From positions 3,598,501 to 3,662,500 of the forward strand of contig NC_135243.1 in assembly GCF_947623445.1 (NCBI RefSeq): a DNA stretch of 64,000 nt, given 5' to 3'. Position 1 is the stretch's first letter; each line of letters starts with the position of its first letter. Under the pieces are notes generated by a model. The model ran no database searches, was not told where the DNA came from, and saw only the letters and a list, made by a program, of their open reading frames with translations. The stretch comes from Clavelina lepadiformis. Lineage: Eukaryota > Chordata > Ascidiacea > Aplousobranchia > Clavelinidae. This document shows positions 11,166 through 24,000 of the stretch, one piece after another. A program made the position numbers and the translations under genes.

Positions 11166-12755
11166 ATGGATTGGAACCTTTTCTGTTGCGAAGTTTTGAC
11201 GAAAGGTTCCCCTTCGAGTGAATACGTCTACCTCGGGACAACGGATGGAACCAAGTTGGGGGAAAACGACAGGCGTTGTGGCTTCTCCCGAAAATTTACG
11301 GTAAATTTATTTAAATAGTTTTCAGTTCAATATTCTGTCAGTTATTTACATCGTTTGCGTTAAAACTGCTTGCGATGTAGTCCTGGTTACGAAATACAAG
11401 TGACCTGCTAATTTTTATCAATTGATTGCTATAGCATGGCAAAGTTTTGACAATCTTTACCTCGCACTGAGGAAAGTCTTCACACACCACTTCAACCTGG
11501 CGGCGATTCCTTATCGCTCGAGCCCCAGTTACCGAGCTACCTTTTGGGCATGTTCATTGTCAAACCGTTTGGGAATTTCTGCGATCGCTCTTAGCAACCA
11601 ACCGGCAGTTTGGCCACAGTTGTTTTCAAATCCAGAAATACTACTTCCTTTCCAGTCATTAATAACAGGGGTGGGCAAACTTTTTGTACTGAGGGCCACA
11701 TTTGAAAAAATGTTGCAGCCGGCGGGCCGCACATTCTCATTACAAAGTAGGAAAATTTACCCGGTGTGTAAATAAATGCATATTCATATTAAACACAATT
11801 TTTGTATTCCACACTCAGTTACGTTTAAATCTATGCAATCATCATCACAAAATTTAATGAGACTTGTGCAACTGTTCACAGTTTTACGGTTACGGTAGGC
11901 CTACGGTAGCCCTACGGTAGCCGCTACCGTAATTGTATTTTATGATCAAACAATTGAATCAAGCAATGCGTGAGAAGTGTATGTTGCAATACATGCGCGA
12001 CTGACGCCTTACGGTATTACGGTAGGCCTACGGTAGCCGCTACCGTAATTGTATGTTATGATCAAACAATTGAATCAAGCAATGCGTGAGAAGTGTATGT
12101 TGCAATACAGTACATGCGCGACTGACGGCAGTGACGTGTGTGTGTTTACGCACTGAAAGTGAAGAGAAAAACACACTCGTAAAGGGAATAATATTTTGTC
12201 ATGTAACCTGTTTAATTAAAACAATAAGTGATGAGTAGGAGTTTCTGCAATTGCCGGCGGGCCGCAGAAAATGGACCCGCGGGCCGCATGCGGCCCGCGG
12301 GCCGTAGTTTGCCCACCCCTGATTAATAACTTGTTTTTATCAACAGACATCCGACATCTCCATCATCATTAATTCGAACGGTTCGGACTTTTTCCATGCA
12401 GACGGTGAGTACATCTATCTCGGGAAAGAGGGAGACTTCTTCTGTCATGACGGTGAAACCAGGTCGATGGTTTATGGCTTCAGCTCCAAATGTAAGATGT
12501 CTATGCATTGAACTTCTCAATAGGCCTAGTAGCTGGATGAAATAACATATTTTGCACGTTTTTGGCTCTTGCATTAGTTTCTTTCTTACGCATTCTTTCA
12601 TTTATACGGTTGAATAACTAGCGCGATATTGCCTTCTGTTATGTGCAGGTATCCTGATTGTGTGCGGCAGCGGTTTCATTACAAAAAGGGTGTTTACAGA
12701 CTGCCGACAAGCAGTCGAATACGGGATAGGGGTTTTGAAAGCCAAAGGCTGGTGA
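11166..12755 (+). CDS. Profilin-like protein, copy 5 (transposon in intron 1)
   Basis: Exons 11166-11300 (135 nt), 12347-12491 (145 nt) and 12649-12755 (107 nt) join into 128 aa. The start MDWNLFCCEVL keeps Trp3. YVYLGTTDG, IINSNGSDFF, EYIYLGKEGDFFCHDG and the exon-3 strand ILIVCGSG followed by the helix CRQAVEYGIGVLKAKGW complete the profilin layout. Intron 1 is much longer than in copies 1-4 because a 656-bp hAT-type element sits in it, its right target duplication ending 17 nt before the acceptor of exon 2. The three exons are undamaged. AATAAA at 12811 is a likely polyadenylation signal. Confidence 0.79.
11666..12321. mobile_element. Non-autonomous hAT-type element in intron 1 of profilin-like copy 5
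   Basis: Ends are inverted repeats beginning CAGGGGTGGGCAAACT (16 bp, perfect). Flanks are identical 8-bp duplications ATTAATAA at 11658-11665 and 12322-12329, the hAT hallmark. GC-rich GGGCCGC-type sequence lies inside both ends. The interior holds a direct duplication of about 110-120 bp (about 11890-12006 and 12018-12127) that itself contains a small palindrome (GGTAGCCGCTACC). No transposase frame was seen. Confidence 0.9.
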
Positions 12756-15700
12756 TCTCGGCAACCTTTATGTTTATGTTTTTGTGAAGTCACAATTATG
12801 CATTGTTATCAATAAAATTACACATATTTTGTTAAGTGCCTAAAGTACTGTTCATTCAAACTTAAGAAGTATGTGTAGCGTATGCTCCTTTAGCCATCAA
12901 CCACGCTCGGAGACGTGTGTGCACGGGTATCCTGCACATCCGCACGCTAGCACACCATCTTTGCTACCTCACGTGAAAAATCAAGCACAATGTCGCGAAA
13001 GCTCGTTTCATTGAGTTACGAAGCGAGAACGACCTAATCTGCCATTTTACAGCAGTTCGTGCTACTTGTACTTTAGTGATGACCACATCCCGTAAAACGC
13101 GTCACAACGAACACATTTTTCGATCTCATCGTTCTTCAAATACGTAACACTTCGGGTTTGTTTAAGCACAACTGAACTACTGCAAACGATTGCTCTCACT
13201 GCTGTGAAGGTTTTGACAAGCTTGCGTAATCGTTACATATCAACATATTTGTTAATCTCCTTCACAAAAAATGTTACTGTAACGTCACAATATACCACGC
13301 TATAAAGCCCTACAACCTGTCGGCTGCAGTCGCACCAGTGGTATAAACTGCAGCTGCCATAATGCTGCTTTGGTATACTATGGTCAGTCTCTAATTCAAT
13401 CGGTTATTAAGTAATTGCTTCAATTATGACGCAACAACTTTCTCTCGCAGCTTTTATCAACGCCGCAAGTGAGCGTCAGAAAGCAAAACAATTAGATAGG
13501 AAATCCAGTACACTAAAGCGAAGAGTGCCGCAGAAAACGTAGGTTTTTTAACGTGAATTACGCTAAGAAATATGAAGAACCGCTGCTTTAACAGATCAGA
13601 AAAGAAAAGTTTCTGCAGAAAAATCGTTGAAGATAGTTTTAATTTTGGAATCCCCGCACCATAGTAACCGGTAAGTTGACAGTTTGAAATCATAAACCGA
13701 AAATAACCGATTGTGACCGCACAGTTGGCATGTGCACAATCAGGTCTTCATATTGTCAACGTAGGAATACTTCAAGCCACGTTAACTATGTACTAATCGT
13801 AATCTTATGCGGGTAAAATTGAATTAGTCGCTCATAAGCAATAAGCATATTCATGCGGTTCCAGACACACAGTATTTAACCAACTTTGCCACATAGTGAA
13901 CATCTCGCTGTAGAATGCTCCCTCGTCTCTGTGACGTCACTATAACACATCGATAGAAAAGCAAAGTGACATCATCGTACAACAGGAAAGCGATTTGAAT
14001 TGAAAGGATTGTCGATCGTGCTGATTTGGGCAGGGCATGATGTAAGAAGCAATATGATCGGATCATATTGCCAGGAAGCCAGTGGTTAGAGCTGTCCTGT
14101 GTAGCAAGTGCAAGCGAACTTGGTGCAGGCCACAGCACGTACGTTGCACGTCTGTATCTGCATGTAATGGGCCCAGTACAATGTTCTGTGTGAAAAGTTT
14201 GGCAGCAAGCACTTTCAGAATGATTACATGTACGCTCCTTTTCATAACAAACGTTTTATAATAAGCTGTACTGGAATGTAGGCCCAGTGCAATGACGTCA
14301 TAATCTATAATAAAAAGGCTTCCAGAATCGAGACCAGAGCAAGCGTTCACTGTTCTGAAGTTTCTGCCAATTTTTACGCACTCTGCGTAAGAAGATTTAA
14401 TTTTTGCGCTTTATCTGGCTGCGATATGCGTGCGAAGGTTTCAAAACAAAGCTCCAGACAACGCGCACGCCTCACAGCAAATGCAGAAAACAAATAAGAA
14501 AGTAGCAAGTGACGATATGTACAGTGGCTGGCGTAACCTGCTGTGCTCAATTAGTTTTCAACATAAAACAATGGAAGGACCTGAAGGAAGGGTATACAGT
14601 ATTTATATAGAGTAACTATAACACCGAAAGTTGGTCAGGTAAGCTGCTGTTAAAGATAGACGGTTAGGATGAAGAAAAAAGCAAAAAGCTGACTGTAGCT
14701 ACTTTGGGTTTAGACTAAAAGTTAGACTTAGGTTAAGTTTAAGATGTTACATCATTTGAGTTAAGTGAACAAGACACTATGAAGCATAACTTCGAACGTA
14801 AGATTTTTCGCTTGAAATAATAACAGCCATATTTATATAGGAAAGATGTGGGCTGACTCTTTACCCTAAGGTGCGTTGACGAAGAAGCAATAATCACTCG
14901 CACCGGTTAATTTAAAATTCTGCAAACCCTGTTTAAGCATCTGTAACGGGTTAGCATACTTATATGATCTGCGTAATGACACGTTTTGCAAGGTTTTACA
15001 GCCAGGCAGCACATTTTTAGCAAGCCGCTTTTACTCAGGCATTACTGGCGTACCTTCAGTATTAAATCTTCGCTTCCCATGAGTTAATCTAACAGAACGT
15101 TACCGACTAGACTTAAAAAAAACTAGGCATATATCAAAATAATATTGTGGAAAACTCTAGTGTAGACCGAGTCAGAGTTGTAAACGGGCCTTATATTGTT
15201 AATCCAAACCCGGCCGGAAAATTTTTTTCAAGCCCGTATTTGGCCCGAAAGTTGAATTTACTGAATGTAAATTTTCTAAATGTAAATTCGGGGCCGAATT
15301 TTTTTTTCAAACTTAAGCCCGCCCTGACTTACAACTCTGGGTTGAGTAAACGTTGAACTTGTTTCGAAACAAGTTTGTTAAATTTTATTTCACTGTGAAC
15401 GAATGATTCGAAAACAAACTTCTAAAACACAATCGCTGCGACTGATTGCTGTTCATCCTGTTACCAAGCCAAGTTTGAATTCGTCTGCACCAATTCGTCA
15501 CTTCAAAGTCTGGTAAAATTCAAATAATGCTTATCAAACGATCTGTACATTGTGACGTCACAAGTATGTGATAATAATCAGACGCGCGGCAGCGACGCTT
15601 TCGTTTGTTTGTATTATTTTATGAAATGAAGTATTTGGTCGCAAGTAGCAGTACGAGAAAGTTAAGAGAATAATTTATTACGTTGAAAAGTTTTGATAAA

Positions 15701-16530
15701 ATCAAACAAACACTGAAGCCAAGAAAGTAAAAAATATATTTATCATTCAGACCTATTTATCGTTCGACATTGCAACCATTATTATCTATATAATGAATCA
15801 TGGCTATTCATTGTGATAAGATTGTAATGAATGGCGCTAATATCGACCGAAACGTCTGAAAGGCGAACATATTATGCGGTCTAGGCTTAGTTTTCGTCCT
15901 GCTTAAGAACCCCGTCTTTCAACACTTAGCTTCAAAGTTATCAATCTATTTGGGTGCAAGTTTGCCGTTAATAATATCTCTAACTGTTGCTCATCGCATG
16001 AGCTAGATGTAATATTAATTCCAAAGTGAATCAGAAATCAGTTGTTAAAGATAAGTTAGTTGAAGTATGAATGAATTTGATTTCAGTAACTTAAGTTTAA
16101 ATTGAAGGATGTACGGTATCAAGGTAGGGTGCAGTAAAACCCTGGTTTGTCGACTATCCGTGGAATCGTAACCAAATGGTCGCTTGAGCAAGGTGAATAC
16201 ATTAGTGGAACAGGTTACTGTACAATGTATGTTACTATAAAATAAATGATGCACTGGATTGCGTTTACATGGTCGCGATACAGGTGTTCTGCTCATCTGC
16301 TGCACCAACAACTTTTAACTTAGGTTGACAGACAACGTATTACGGTTAAAATGCGGGCGGAAGTTTTCCCGTGAAGTAATGACAAAGTTTTCACAAATTT
16401 AACCATTTAGCTGGTGATATAAGCACTTTAGCATTAAAGTATCAAGATACAGTAAAAACCAAGCCATGTCGTAATAAATTAAAATGTGTTTTAGGCTTTG
16501 TAGGACTGGTTTAGCTTTGCCGGCCCGATT
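12756..16530. other. Gene-poor spacer
   Basis: No supported gene on either strand; short open frames lack family resemblance. Contains TGACGTCA palindromes at 13932, 14293 and 15553 and one hAT-type element at 15173-15339. Near 13302-13460 there is a TATA-like motif, an ATG with a short open stretch, a GT donor and a good acceptor, but no continuing frame could be found. Confidence 0.5.
15173..15339. mobile_element. Small hAT-type non-autonomous element
   Basis: Inverted ends CAGAGTTGTAA and TTACAACTCTG enclose 167 bp rich in GGGCC and T-runs. The flanking 8-mers GACCGAGT and GGTTGAGT differ at three positions, all transitions, as expected for an aged 8-bp target duplication. Confidence 0.65.
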
Positions 16531-17562
16531 ATGACGAACCTAAGTGTCAAGTTAGCTGTGACGGGAAAAACGACAGCTGCAATTCTTATGACGTCACTCT
16601 CACAAGAAATAGATTTTAATGACGGAGATTCTCAACTGCTTCAAGCCGTTGTCATTGTCTTGATCATAATTGGCCTCTATTTGGCAACCATAACCTCTTA
16701 TTACCTCCACAAGCACAACAATCGTCGTCTGAAGTTATCCAACAGCTTATTATGCGCCACTGCTTGCGTCTTGTTCCTACAGACTTGCTGGTTTCAAGTT
16801 GAAGTCACGATAAAGCATTATACTGACCCATTCTGCCAGGCTTATTCCATTGTCAACATCATAGTCGCCACTTGTCAGCGAACAGCGATCTACGCAGTGC
16901 TTTGGATAAGACAGCGTGGTATTTACAAGAACCCACTGCAGAAAATCAGCGGGAAAATGGTTGAACCGATAAGCAACGGCACAATAACTGGAATTATCGT
17001 GTTCGCGATAGCACAAGTTGTTCTGCTATCGAGTATTTCACATCTAGCTACTGAAATACCGTCACCAGGATGTCACAGTGAAACTATTACTGACATACGA
17101 GATGTACTGTTGCCAATGGTTTTTGGTATCTCGTCGCTTTTCCAAATCGTTCTGCTGGTTCTTACTCTCTATCCTATGGTCAAGCACATGCGCAGTAAGA
17201 CTGTCAACAAGAAGCGAGCTCAACTGGGTCGCGTAGCAACGAGACTCGCCATCTGCACCAGTGTTTGCGTTATTGTTGACGTCATATTTCTTATTATTAC
17301 GCAAACAAAGCCTGATGACGCCGCTGTCAACTTTATACCAATTTGCTACGCCTTCAACATCGCCGTTAACATTGTTGCGACACTCTGCTCATTTTTCAAT
17401 TACTCGCTGAGATTATGGCCTTTCATACGTGTCGCCGAATTGGACGACGCCACGCCACAACCTACAGGAAGCCAGTCCCGAGATAATTCGGTAATTTTTC
17501 ACAGCCAGGCCTCAGTGCGGTCGAACAAGAATAAACTGGTGGTAGTTGTCGTTGAAGAATAG
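16531..17562 (+). CDS. Orphan seven-transmembrane protein, single exon
   Basis: A 343-residue uninterrupted frame with seven hydrophobic segments near residues 36-59, 68-91, 102-126, 150-172, 192-216, 234-257 and 268-292, a basic loop between segments 5 and 6 (KTVNKKRAQLGR) and a Ser-rich tail. Cys102 at the start of segment 3 and Cys181 between segments 4 and 5 could form the disulphide typical of rhodopsin-like receptors. The DRY motif is absent: segment 3 ends LWIRQRG. The seventh segment lacks NPxxY, reading FFNYSLRLWPF just after it. I cannot place it in a named receptor family; it is probably a lineage-specific GPCR. AATAAA at 17946 is a likely polyadenylation signal. It converges with CEP72. 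Confidence 0.75.
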   Translation: MTNLSVKLAVTGKTTAAILMTSLSQEIDFNDGDSQLLQAVVIVLIIIGLYLATITSYYLHKHNNRRLKLSNSLLCATACVLFLQTCWFQVEVTIKHYTDPFCQAYSIVNIIVATCQRTAIYAVLWIRQRGIYKNPLQKISGKMVEPISNGTITGIIVFAIAQVVLLSSISHLATEIPSPGCHSETITDIRDVLLPMVFGISSLFQIVLLVLTLYPMVKHMRSKTVNKKRAQLGRVATRLAICTSVCVIVDVIFLIITQTKPDDAAVNFIPICYAFNIAVNIVATLCSFFNYSLRLWPFIRVAELDDATPQPTGSQSRDNSVIFHSQASVRSNKNKLVVVVVEE

Positions 17563-18080
17563 ATGGTGGGGCGAAAGGGAAATCCCCAGAATAAATCTTT
17601 CTGACGAGTTGGTCAGCGAAGAACTGGAGCTTACGAATATTTCGATTGGTTCAAAACTGGTGTTCACCGGCTGTAACATTGGCATGGCTGGTGCCAACTC
17701 TTTGACGTTTTGCGATTGCTTTGGATTATTCAGCGTGTAACTGTTTCGCTAGATTAATTATGTTAAGCTACCAAAAGCTTGTCACGATGCACAAAATACA
17801 CGCAATCCTAATTGCTGCCATTTCAGTAATCTGCTTTCTGTCATACAATCAAATCCAGCAAAATCTGTTCTACAAAATTTATTAAACAAACTACTGCAAC
17901 ATTTATTACGTAACAATAAGCAATCCAAACGTCATAATTGATTCAAATAAAATTAAATACTTGGGTTAATATAATTAAAGGACGCGAAGCAAAAAAAACA
18001 GGTAAAAAAGTGACTACGCAATAAGGTTTGTGGTGACGTCACAAGTACATCATCCGACGGTTGTCATGGTGATGGTAACG
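17563..18080. other. Convergent 3' region between the 7TM gene and CEP72
   Basis: Contains a plus-strand AATAAA (17946-17951) and, beyond it, a minus-strand one (TTTATT at 17878-17883). If both are used, the two 3' UTRs overlap. TGACGTCA occurs at 18034. Confidence 0.5.
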
Positions 18081-21000
18081 TCACAGTTCGTCATCTATAG
18101 CGTGACCGTTGGTCATCTTACTGGTGGTACGGAGCTGGTCGTAGCTCCACTTCAACTGCTCGATTTCACTCTGATGGCGCCCTCTAGTATCTTCGAGTTC
18201 GTTCAACAGATGCTCGTTAGTGGCCACCAGAGAGCTAAAAACAAATGCATGTCTTAGTAGTGTAGTGTTAGTGCCATTTGAATTACGTCATAATCACTGG
18301 CGTGTGGTTTAGAGAAAAGTGGAGTACCGGTGGCTGTCCTGCAGCATGGTGGCCAGTTTGGCAATCTTCTCGTATTGTTCGTTGTTTCGCTTGAGGGACG
18401 CCACCTGCTGGATGAGGTCTTTCCTCTCTCGCTCCAACTCTTCCGTGTGGAGTTTGTCTTTCGCGACATCCTGATGACAACAAACAATGGTTAATAATTA
18501 ACTAAATTATCAATGATAAAGATAAAAGAATGATGTTCAATATCCAGTGGTTCCCAACCTGAGCTAAAACCACCCGAGGCACACATTACTTCGTCATAAT
18601 AAACAGCCTAGTGAGAAAACAATTTTGAATTCAGGGGTTCGTGAGAAAGGAATTATTGCAGTTAAGGCGCTGTAAGCAAGACCCCTGGAATAACCGATGG
18701 TTAATTTTACAATATTGGCTGTTTTTTGGTCATTTTTAGCAAAAATAGTTATTCTAAAGTATGATTGCTGGGGAAAAAGCATTTCTGTGCAAACCCATGC
18801 AAGATTTCAACAAATACATAAAAAGTGGCAGCCTGCAATATCCAAAGCCACAGCAGGAGTAAATATCAGGAGCATCAAGTGTTATAATCCCGCAAGACAG
18901 ATGACCACTTCACAATTTTTTACGTAAAATGTATATTTTCATAAGCGACCAACCTCTTGTTTGCTTGTCTTCATCTCATTTTCAAGTTCTGAGATTTTGC
19001 TCCTCAATATCTTGTTGTCGCTCAATGTAAGTTGCAAGCGTGATTTTGCTGATTCCTGGAAATCAACAAATTTGTTAACATGGTTGTTTTGTAGAATTTC
19101 TCTACAATTCCAACATCGGTTGGGTTTATCTGAAAACTTTTAAGTTTCCCAACATGCCTATTGTTAGTAAAACACGTTCAATATTATAATATAATAGTAT
19201 AATATATATAATAAGTTCGTTATACCTCCTAACGCTACAAATAAGACCTGTGCGAGATCACAGCTGTCAATTAAAAGTAGTAAAATACAAGCAAGATCAT
19301 ATTGAAGATGTGAAATCACAAATATTTTAAGTCAACCACCAATAACTGACAAGATCTTTGCTATCTCCAGTCATTTCGATGGCGTGGGTTCAAATCCCAC
19401 CGCTGCCGCCTTGCAGCGTGGTGAGTTTATTACAACATAACCCACTCCAAATACAAGAGAGGAAACATAAGAATGAGCATCACAATGAACTGTAACATGC
19501 GTGGCACTTTCAATTGACATCAAATACTGCGGTAATAATGTAATATAGACATGACACTGCAGAATTAATCCACGATTGTTCAGTTTGACAAGATCAAGGC
19601 AATAATACCGACATAATACCTGTACTTTACATATACCACCATAATGCATAGCAAACCAATATTGTAGATTACAGAGCAGCCACACAACTCACCAATTCCT
19701 GATGTGCGTGCGACAATTCCTTTATATGCTCCGAATCTGGGCTCGTTTGCTCGGACGCCGTGAGAAGTTTGCAACGAAGTTCTTCGTTCTCTTTCTGGTG
19801 GGAATTCAGCTTGTCCTGCAACACCTAGAGTGCATGAGAGCAGAGATGGTGAATATTAAAATGTATGAGCAAAGACAAAGTAAGTTCTTGGATGTGCACA
19901 ATGAGCTAAAAATGACATCAGAAAGAAATCAAAGAGCAAACAGATTTCAATTCTTACTTTTATCTGGACCTCCCTCGCCGACGATAAATCCTTTTCATAA
20001 ATTTCTAACGGTTTTTGAACTAAACCTGAAAAATTCCGTAAAAAAAATTAAATTGCAACTTTTCGAACACACAAATGATTACAAATTTTTCACAAAAGAC
20101 AAACAAAATTTGTAAAAAAATACACATTCTATGATGTTGAACAGCCGCAAATAAATCAAACAAACATCAACCTGAACTTGAACTTACTTTGAAATTTTTG
20201 ATGATAATGCAGTGATTTTGACCCATTCCAATATCTATCGACTAGGTCCAGGACTGACTCCACAAACTTAATCTGAGTCAGATTCTTGCGACGGGCCACT
20301 TCCTGGTTTGTTGTTGATTCCTGGATGACAAAAATAACTTGGGAATGAAAAAACAACTATGAATTCCGTTTGTCACTTCCATTATATCTAAATATTAGTG
20401 TTTAGTTTTAAAATTTCAATTCACCACAAATTTCTATTTCAAAAAAGTCTTGGACAACAAAAGTAAAATAACGTCAAGATCAGATCTAAATACAGTGCAA
20501 GCTAGTTTGGTCGATTTTGCTTAAAACAAAAATATCGACAACACAAAGTTAACATGATTGCGTCTATCTGTCTAACTTCACTGTTGTCAGGTAACTCCAA
20601 GTATTTCCATCGACCCTTACAGTACTAATTCAACAAGCTCTGTATTAACTATAACAAGAAAACCTGCTAAAATAAACTCACCCCAAAACTGAGCCTGGCA
20701 CATTCCGGAAGCTTCTGATAATCCTCAGAGTGCTCACTGCCCTCCTGCTCCGTTGCTTCGTTCATTTTATTCACTGTGGGAGGAAGGTCGTTGGTCCCTG
20801 GATGTCGACAAACATATTTCGTTCATATTCAACTGCATAAAAGTTTTTACTGAGCACACTTTGTAGATCGTTCGACATAAAAATGCACTAAAACTTCTTC
20901 ATAAAGGTAACCACAAAATCGCAAACTAACAATGGAAAATAATTCATGACGTATCATAAATTAATTATAATTATATATGAAGCAGAATTTTATTAGTTCA

Positions 21001-24000
21001 TATGAAGTCTCATTTCACATGAGATATAGTCACCGTTAAAATTCAAAACTCACTTCCGTACCACATGGTGCGATGTGGTTAAGATGATTGACAGCCATTA
21101 TGACACAACAAATAGGAATTGAATAAAATAAAAGGACCAACCTGGGTGGGGGGTGAAATTAGCGCGACTTTTAAACTGGGAGTACGCTTCTGCTTCGTCC
21201 TTGTACTTCAAGTTGTCCTCGTTTGAACCCTTATTGGTGAACTTTACCCTGATCAACAAACATCAAAATAGATTTTAACGAAAATTGTCCAACAAAACAA
21301 CTCAATTGCAAATAATAATTTGATATCATCAAATATATATTCATTAAATCACCAACCATTAATAAAATAATTATAATAATCAATCAAATCTGACTCAAAA
21401 GAAAACCTATTCCGGAGCAACAAGTATTATATATATTAATTTGCATTTGACTTCTGAGCTTATAATAATTAACCAACATGGAAATATAATTAAATACACA
21501 GTTGCACGCCACCTTCTGTTTTCTCCCGGTAATTTTACTTCTCTTTCTATCGCTTCACTTTGCTTCCGAACAATCTTCACCAAATCTAAAAACGTCGACC
21601 AATCAACGAAACTAAACTTTTGCTTCAAACTCAAAGCAAACCAAACTTAGGTATTCTAGAAGGGTTCTGTAGACACACATAGAAACCATGGAACGTAGGA
21701 ACCACACAATAAATAGCCTTGCATGGGTGATAGACGCCTTTATGTTGCTACCAACATTAACCAACAAAAGAGGTGGTTAGCTTTTGTTAACTTATGCTTT
21801 GGGTCCTAAATTTTTAATCAAATTAACAACAATCAAGATTTGATTAACTTTAAACTGTCGGATAAACTGCCACCGGCTTAATCAATTACTTTCGTCAAAC
21901 AATTAACTTTTATTCAAAAGACTCTTTTTATCAAAGTTGGTGAGAAATTTTGACCAAACCTTACTGTAAAATGCATATACAATTATACATACGTCATATT
22001 GATGTCTATGTATTAGCTGATGAAAATATTAAACTACTACACTGCCTTCAACTCATCACAAGTCAGTTTAGTAACAGAAGAGTTTTGTGGCTTTCTTCTG
22101 TGTTAAATTATATCAACGGACTCTTGTAAGCACGAGAAAGTTTCTTTTGTTCAATTAAATAAACAATCCATTGACAGGATGGGAAAACGTAAAAGCAAAC
22201 AACAACTGGTTAAGTGTTTGTGGTCGTTGTGGTTGCTTTAAAATGAACTGGAAGTTACAGCTCATATGTTCAACTACAACTGTATCTGCAGGAATTGCCC
22301 AAAATGATATTCTATGGCGTCCTGATTGAATGAAATCGGTCCATTATTTTAAAAATATGATTTAAATTTTACAAATTTAAAATTAATGTACACGTGAACT
22401 TATTTAATATACCGTATGATATACTGGATTTGCCCTCGTTTATACCATGCCGTGTCTAAGAGACTTACGAAAAGTTACATGGCACCGTTGCAGGAGTAGA
22501 TACTAGTCTGTTAAGCAACGCAAATAGCCTATAACAACATAACAAGCTATGCACATGTCAAAACATTTCACTGGGCCAGTAAAACACAAGTTTTGTCTGA
22601 AAAGTGAAAAGTATTTCGAAACTTACCGTCTTTTGAATGCATTTGTGATGACGGCTTTGAACCAGTTTGAACTTGCCGCTTCCCCATGCCATTGTTGACG
22701 TAATCGATGACATCACTAACCGTGTCATCATCTTGGACAACTAAAAATACAGAACCGTTAAAAATAAACAACAAATATGTATTGGACTTCATAAAACCAT
22801 TTGAAGTGATAAAATGACAACATATTACATTTATAAACTAAAATTTATGATGATGATGGCAACACGAGGAGAATTTACCAAAATGAACAGCAACAACTAA
22901 ACAATATTATTAGCAGACCTCTTTCATTGCCCCTTGGCTTATCAAAACAGGTGCACATACCCAATTTTTCACCTACTGCTAAGAATAAACAACTACAAAT
23001 TCTTTATATTTTGCTAATTGTAAGATGTTTGACTTTAAACTTTTTTATGATGCTGCAAATGTACCCTGCCCAAGATTGTGCAAAATGCTGCTATTACCTC
23101 TACTGTATATGCGAAGGTGGCAAATGGAAACACTTTAGTAACTAAGTTTGGAGTATACAAAAAATGCATGTTAAGTTTAGCATGATGAGAAATAGAAAAA
23201 TTTAAAACATATACACAGTAAAATTGCGCCTGATAATTACATACGTAATTTACGAAATTCAAATATAAATAAAATTGAAATACGAAAATTACGTACGTAC
23301 ATAAAATATTAACGGTAATCAAAATATGCAGAAAATTTTAACGTACCTGTGGGTTTTTGAACCAAAGTTTTGACGTAATCAACACGTGGTTGTCGAGATT
23401 TAGTGGTTGCTGTAAACTTTTCGCTTTTGACCTCATCATCTGCAACAAGGTCCAATGGCTGCATTGAACCATAGAAACAACATTAACACCCGAACAAAAA
23501 CCACAGATTATGCTGTATCTACCTTTTTTAGCAAAGCTTTACAATGTTAACTCCACTGCAAGTAAATAAGATGAAAAAACTTCTTTATTTTTTTCTGTTA
23601 TTTCAATTGAAACTAAAAAGAGCATATACGTATATAACCAAAGAAATGCTTCATACATCATTTGACGTGAAATGTAACAACGCTGCTTTCCTTTCACTAT
23701 CTCTCACAGGGCGGTCATCTAAAAAGCACAGAAATCAAGTAACAGAGTTATATTTTAATAATCATGAACATCAATAGTATTTAATAATAGCTGTCTGTGT
23801 TCAATGTCTATCCTGATTCAAATCAACAAAGAAACCGAAATATATGATATTTGACAAGATCCCAGCTTCCTGCTTGGGAGTATGGATATCCGCAGTTAAC
23901 AGGGGTCACATTGAAACAGGTACGGGGTAAATGGATCCATACCAAATAGGGGCCATAACATTAACCTGAGGAATGCAGATTACTGCAGATTACTCCGACT

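Noticed and set aside
11422-11775. 117-codon plus frame in intron 1 of profilin-like copy 5
   Set aside because: It runs from intron sequence into the hAT element's left end and has no family resemblance.
13457-14350. Three minus-strand frames of 78-95 codons
   Set aside because: No domain, no consistent splice signals, and codon content like the surrounding AT-rich spacer.
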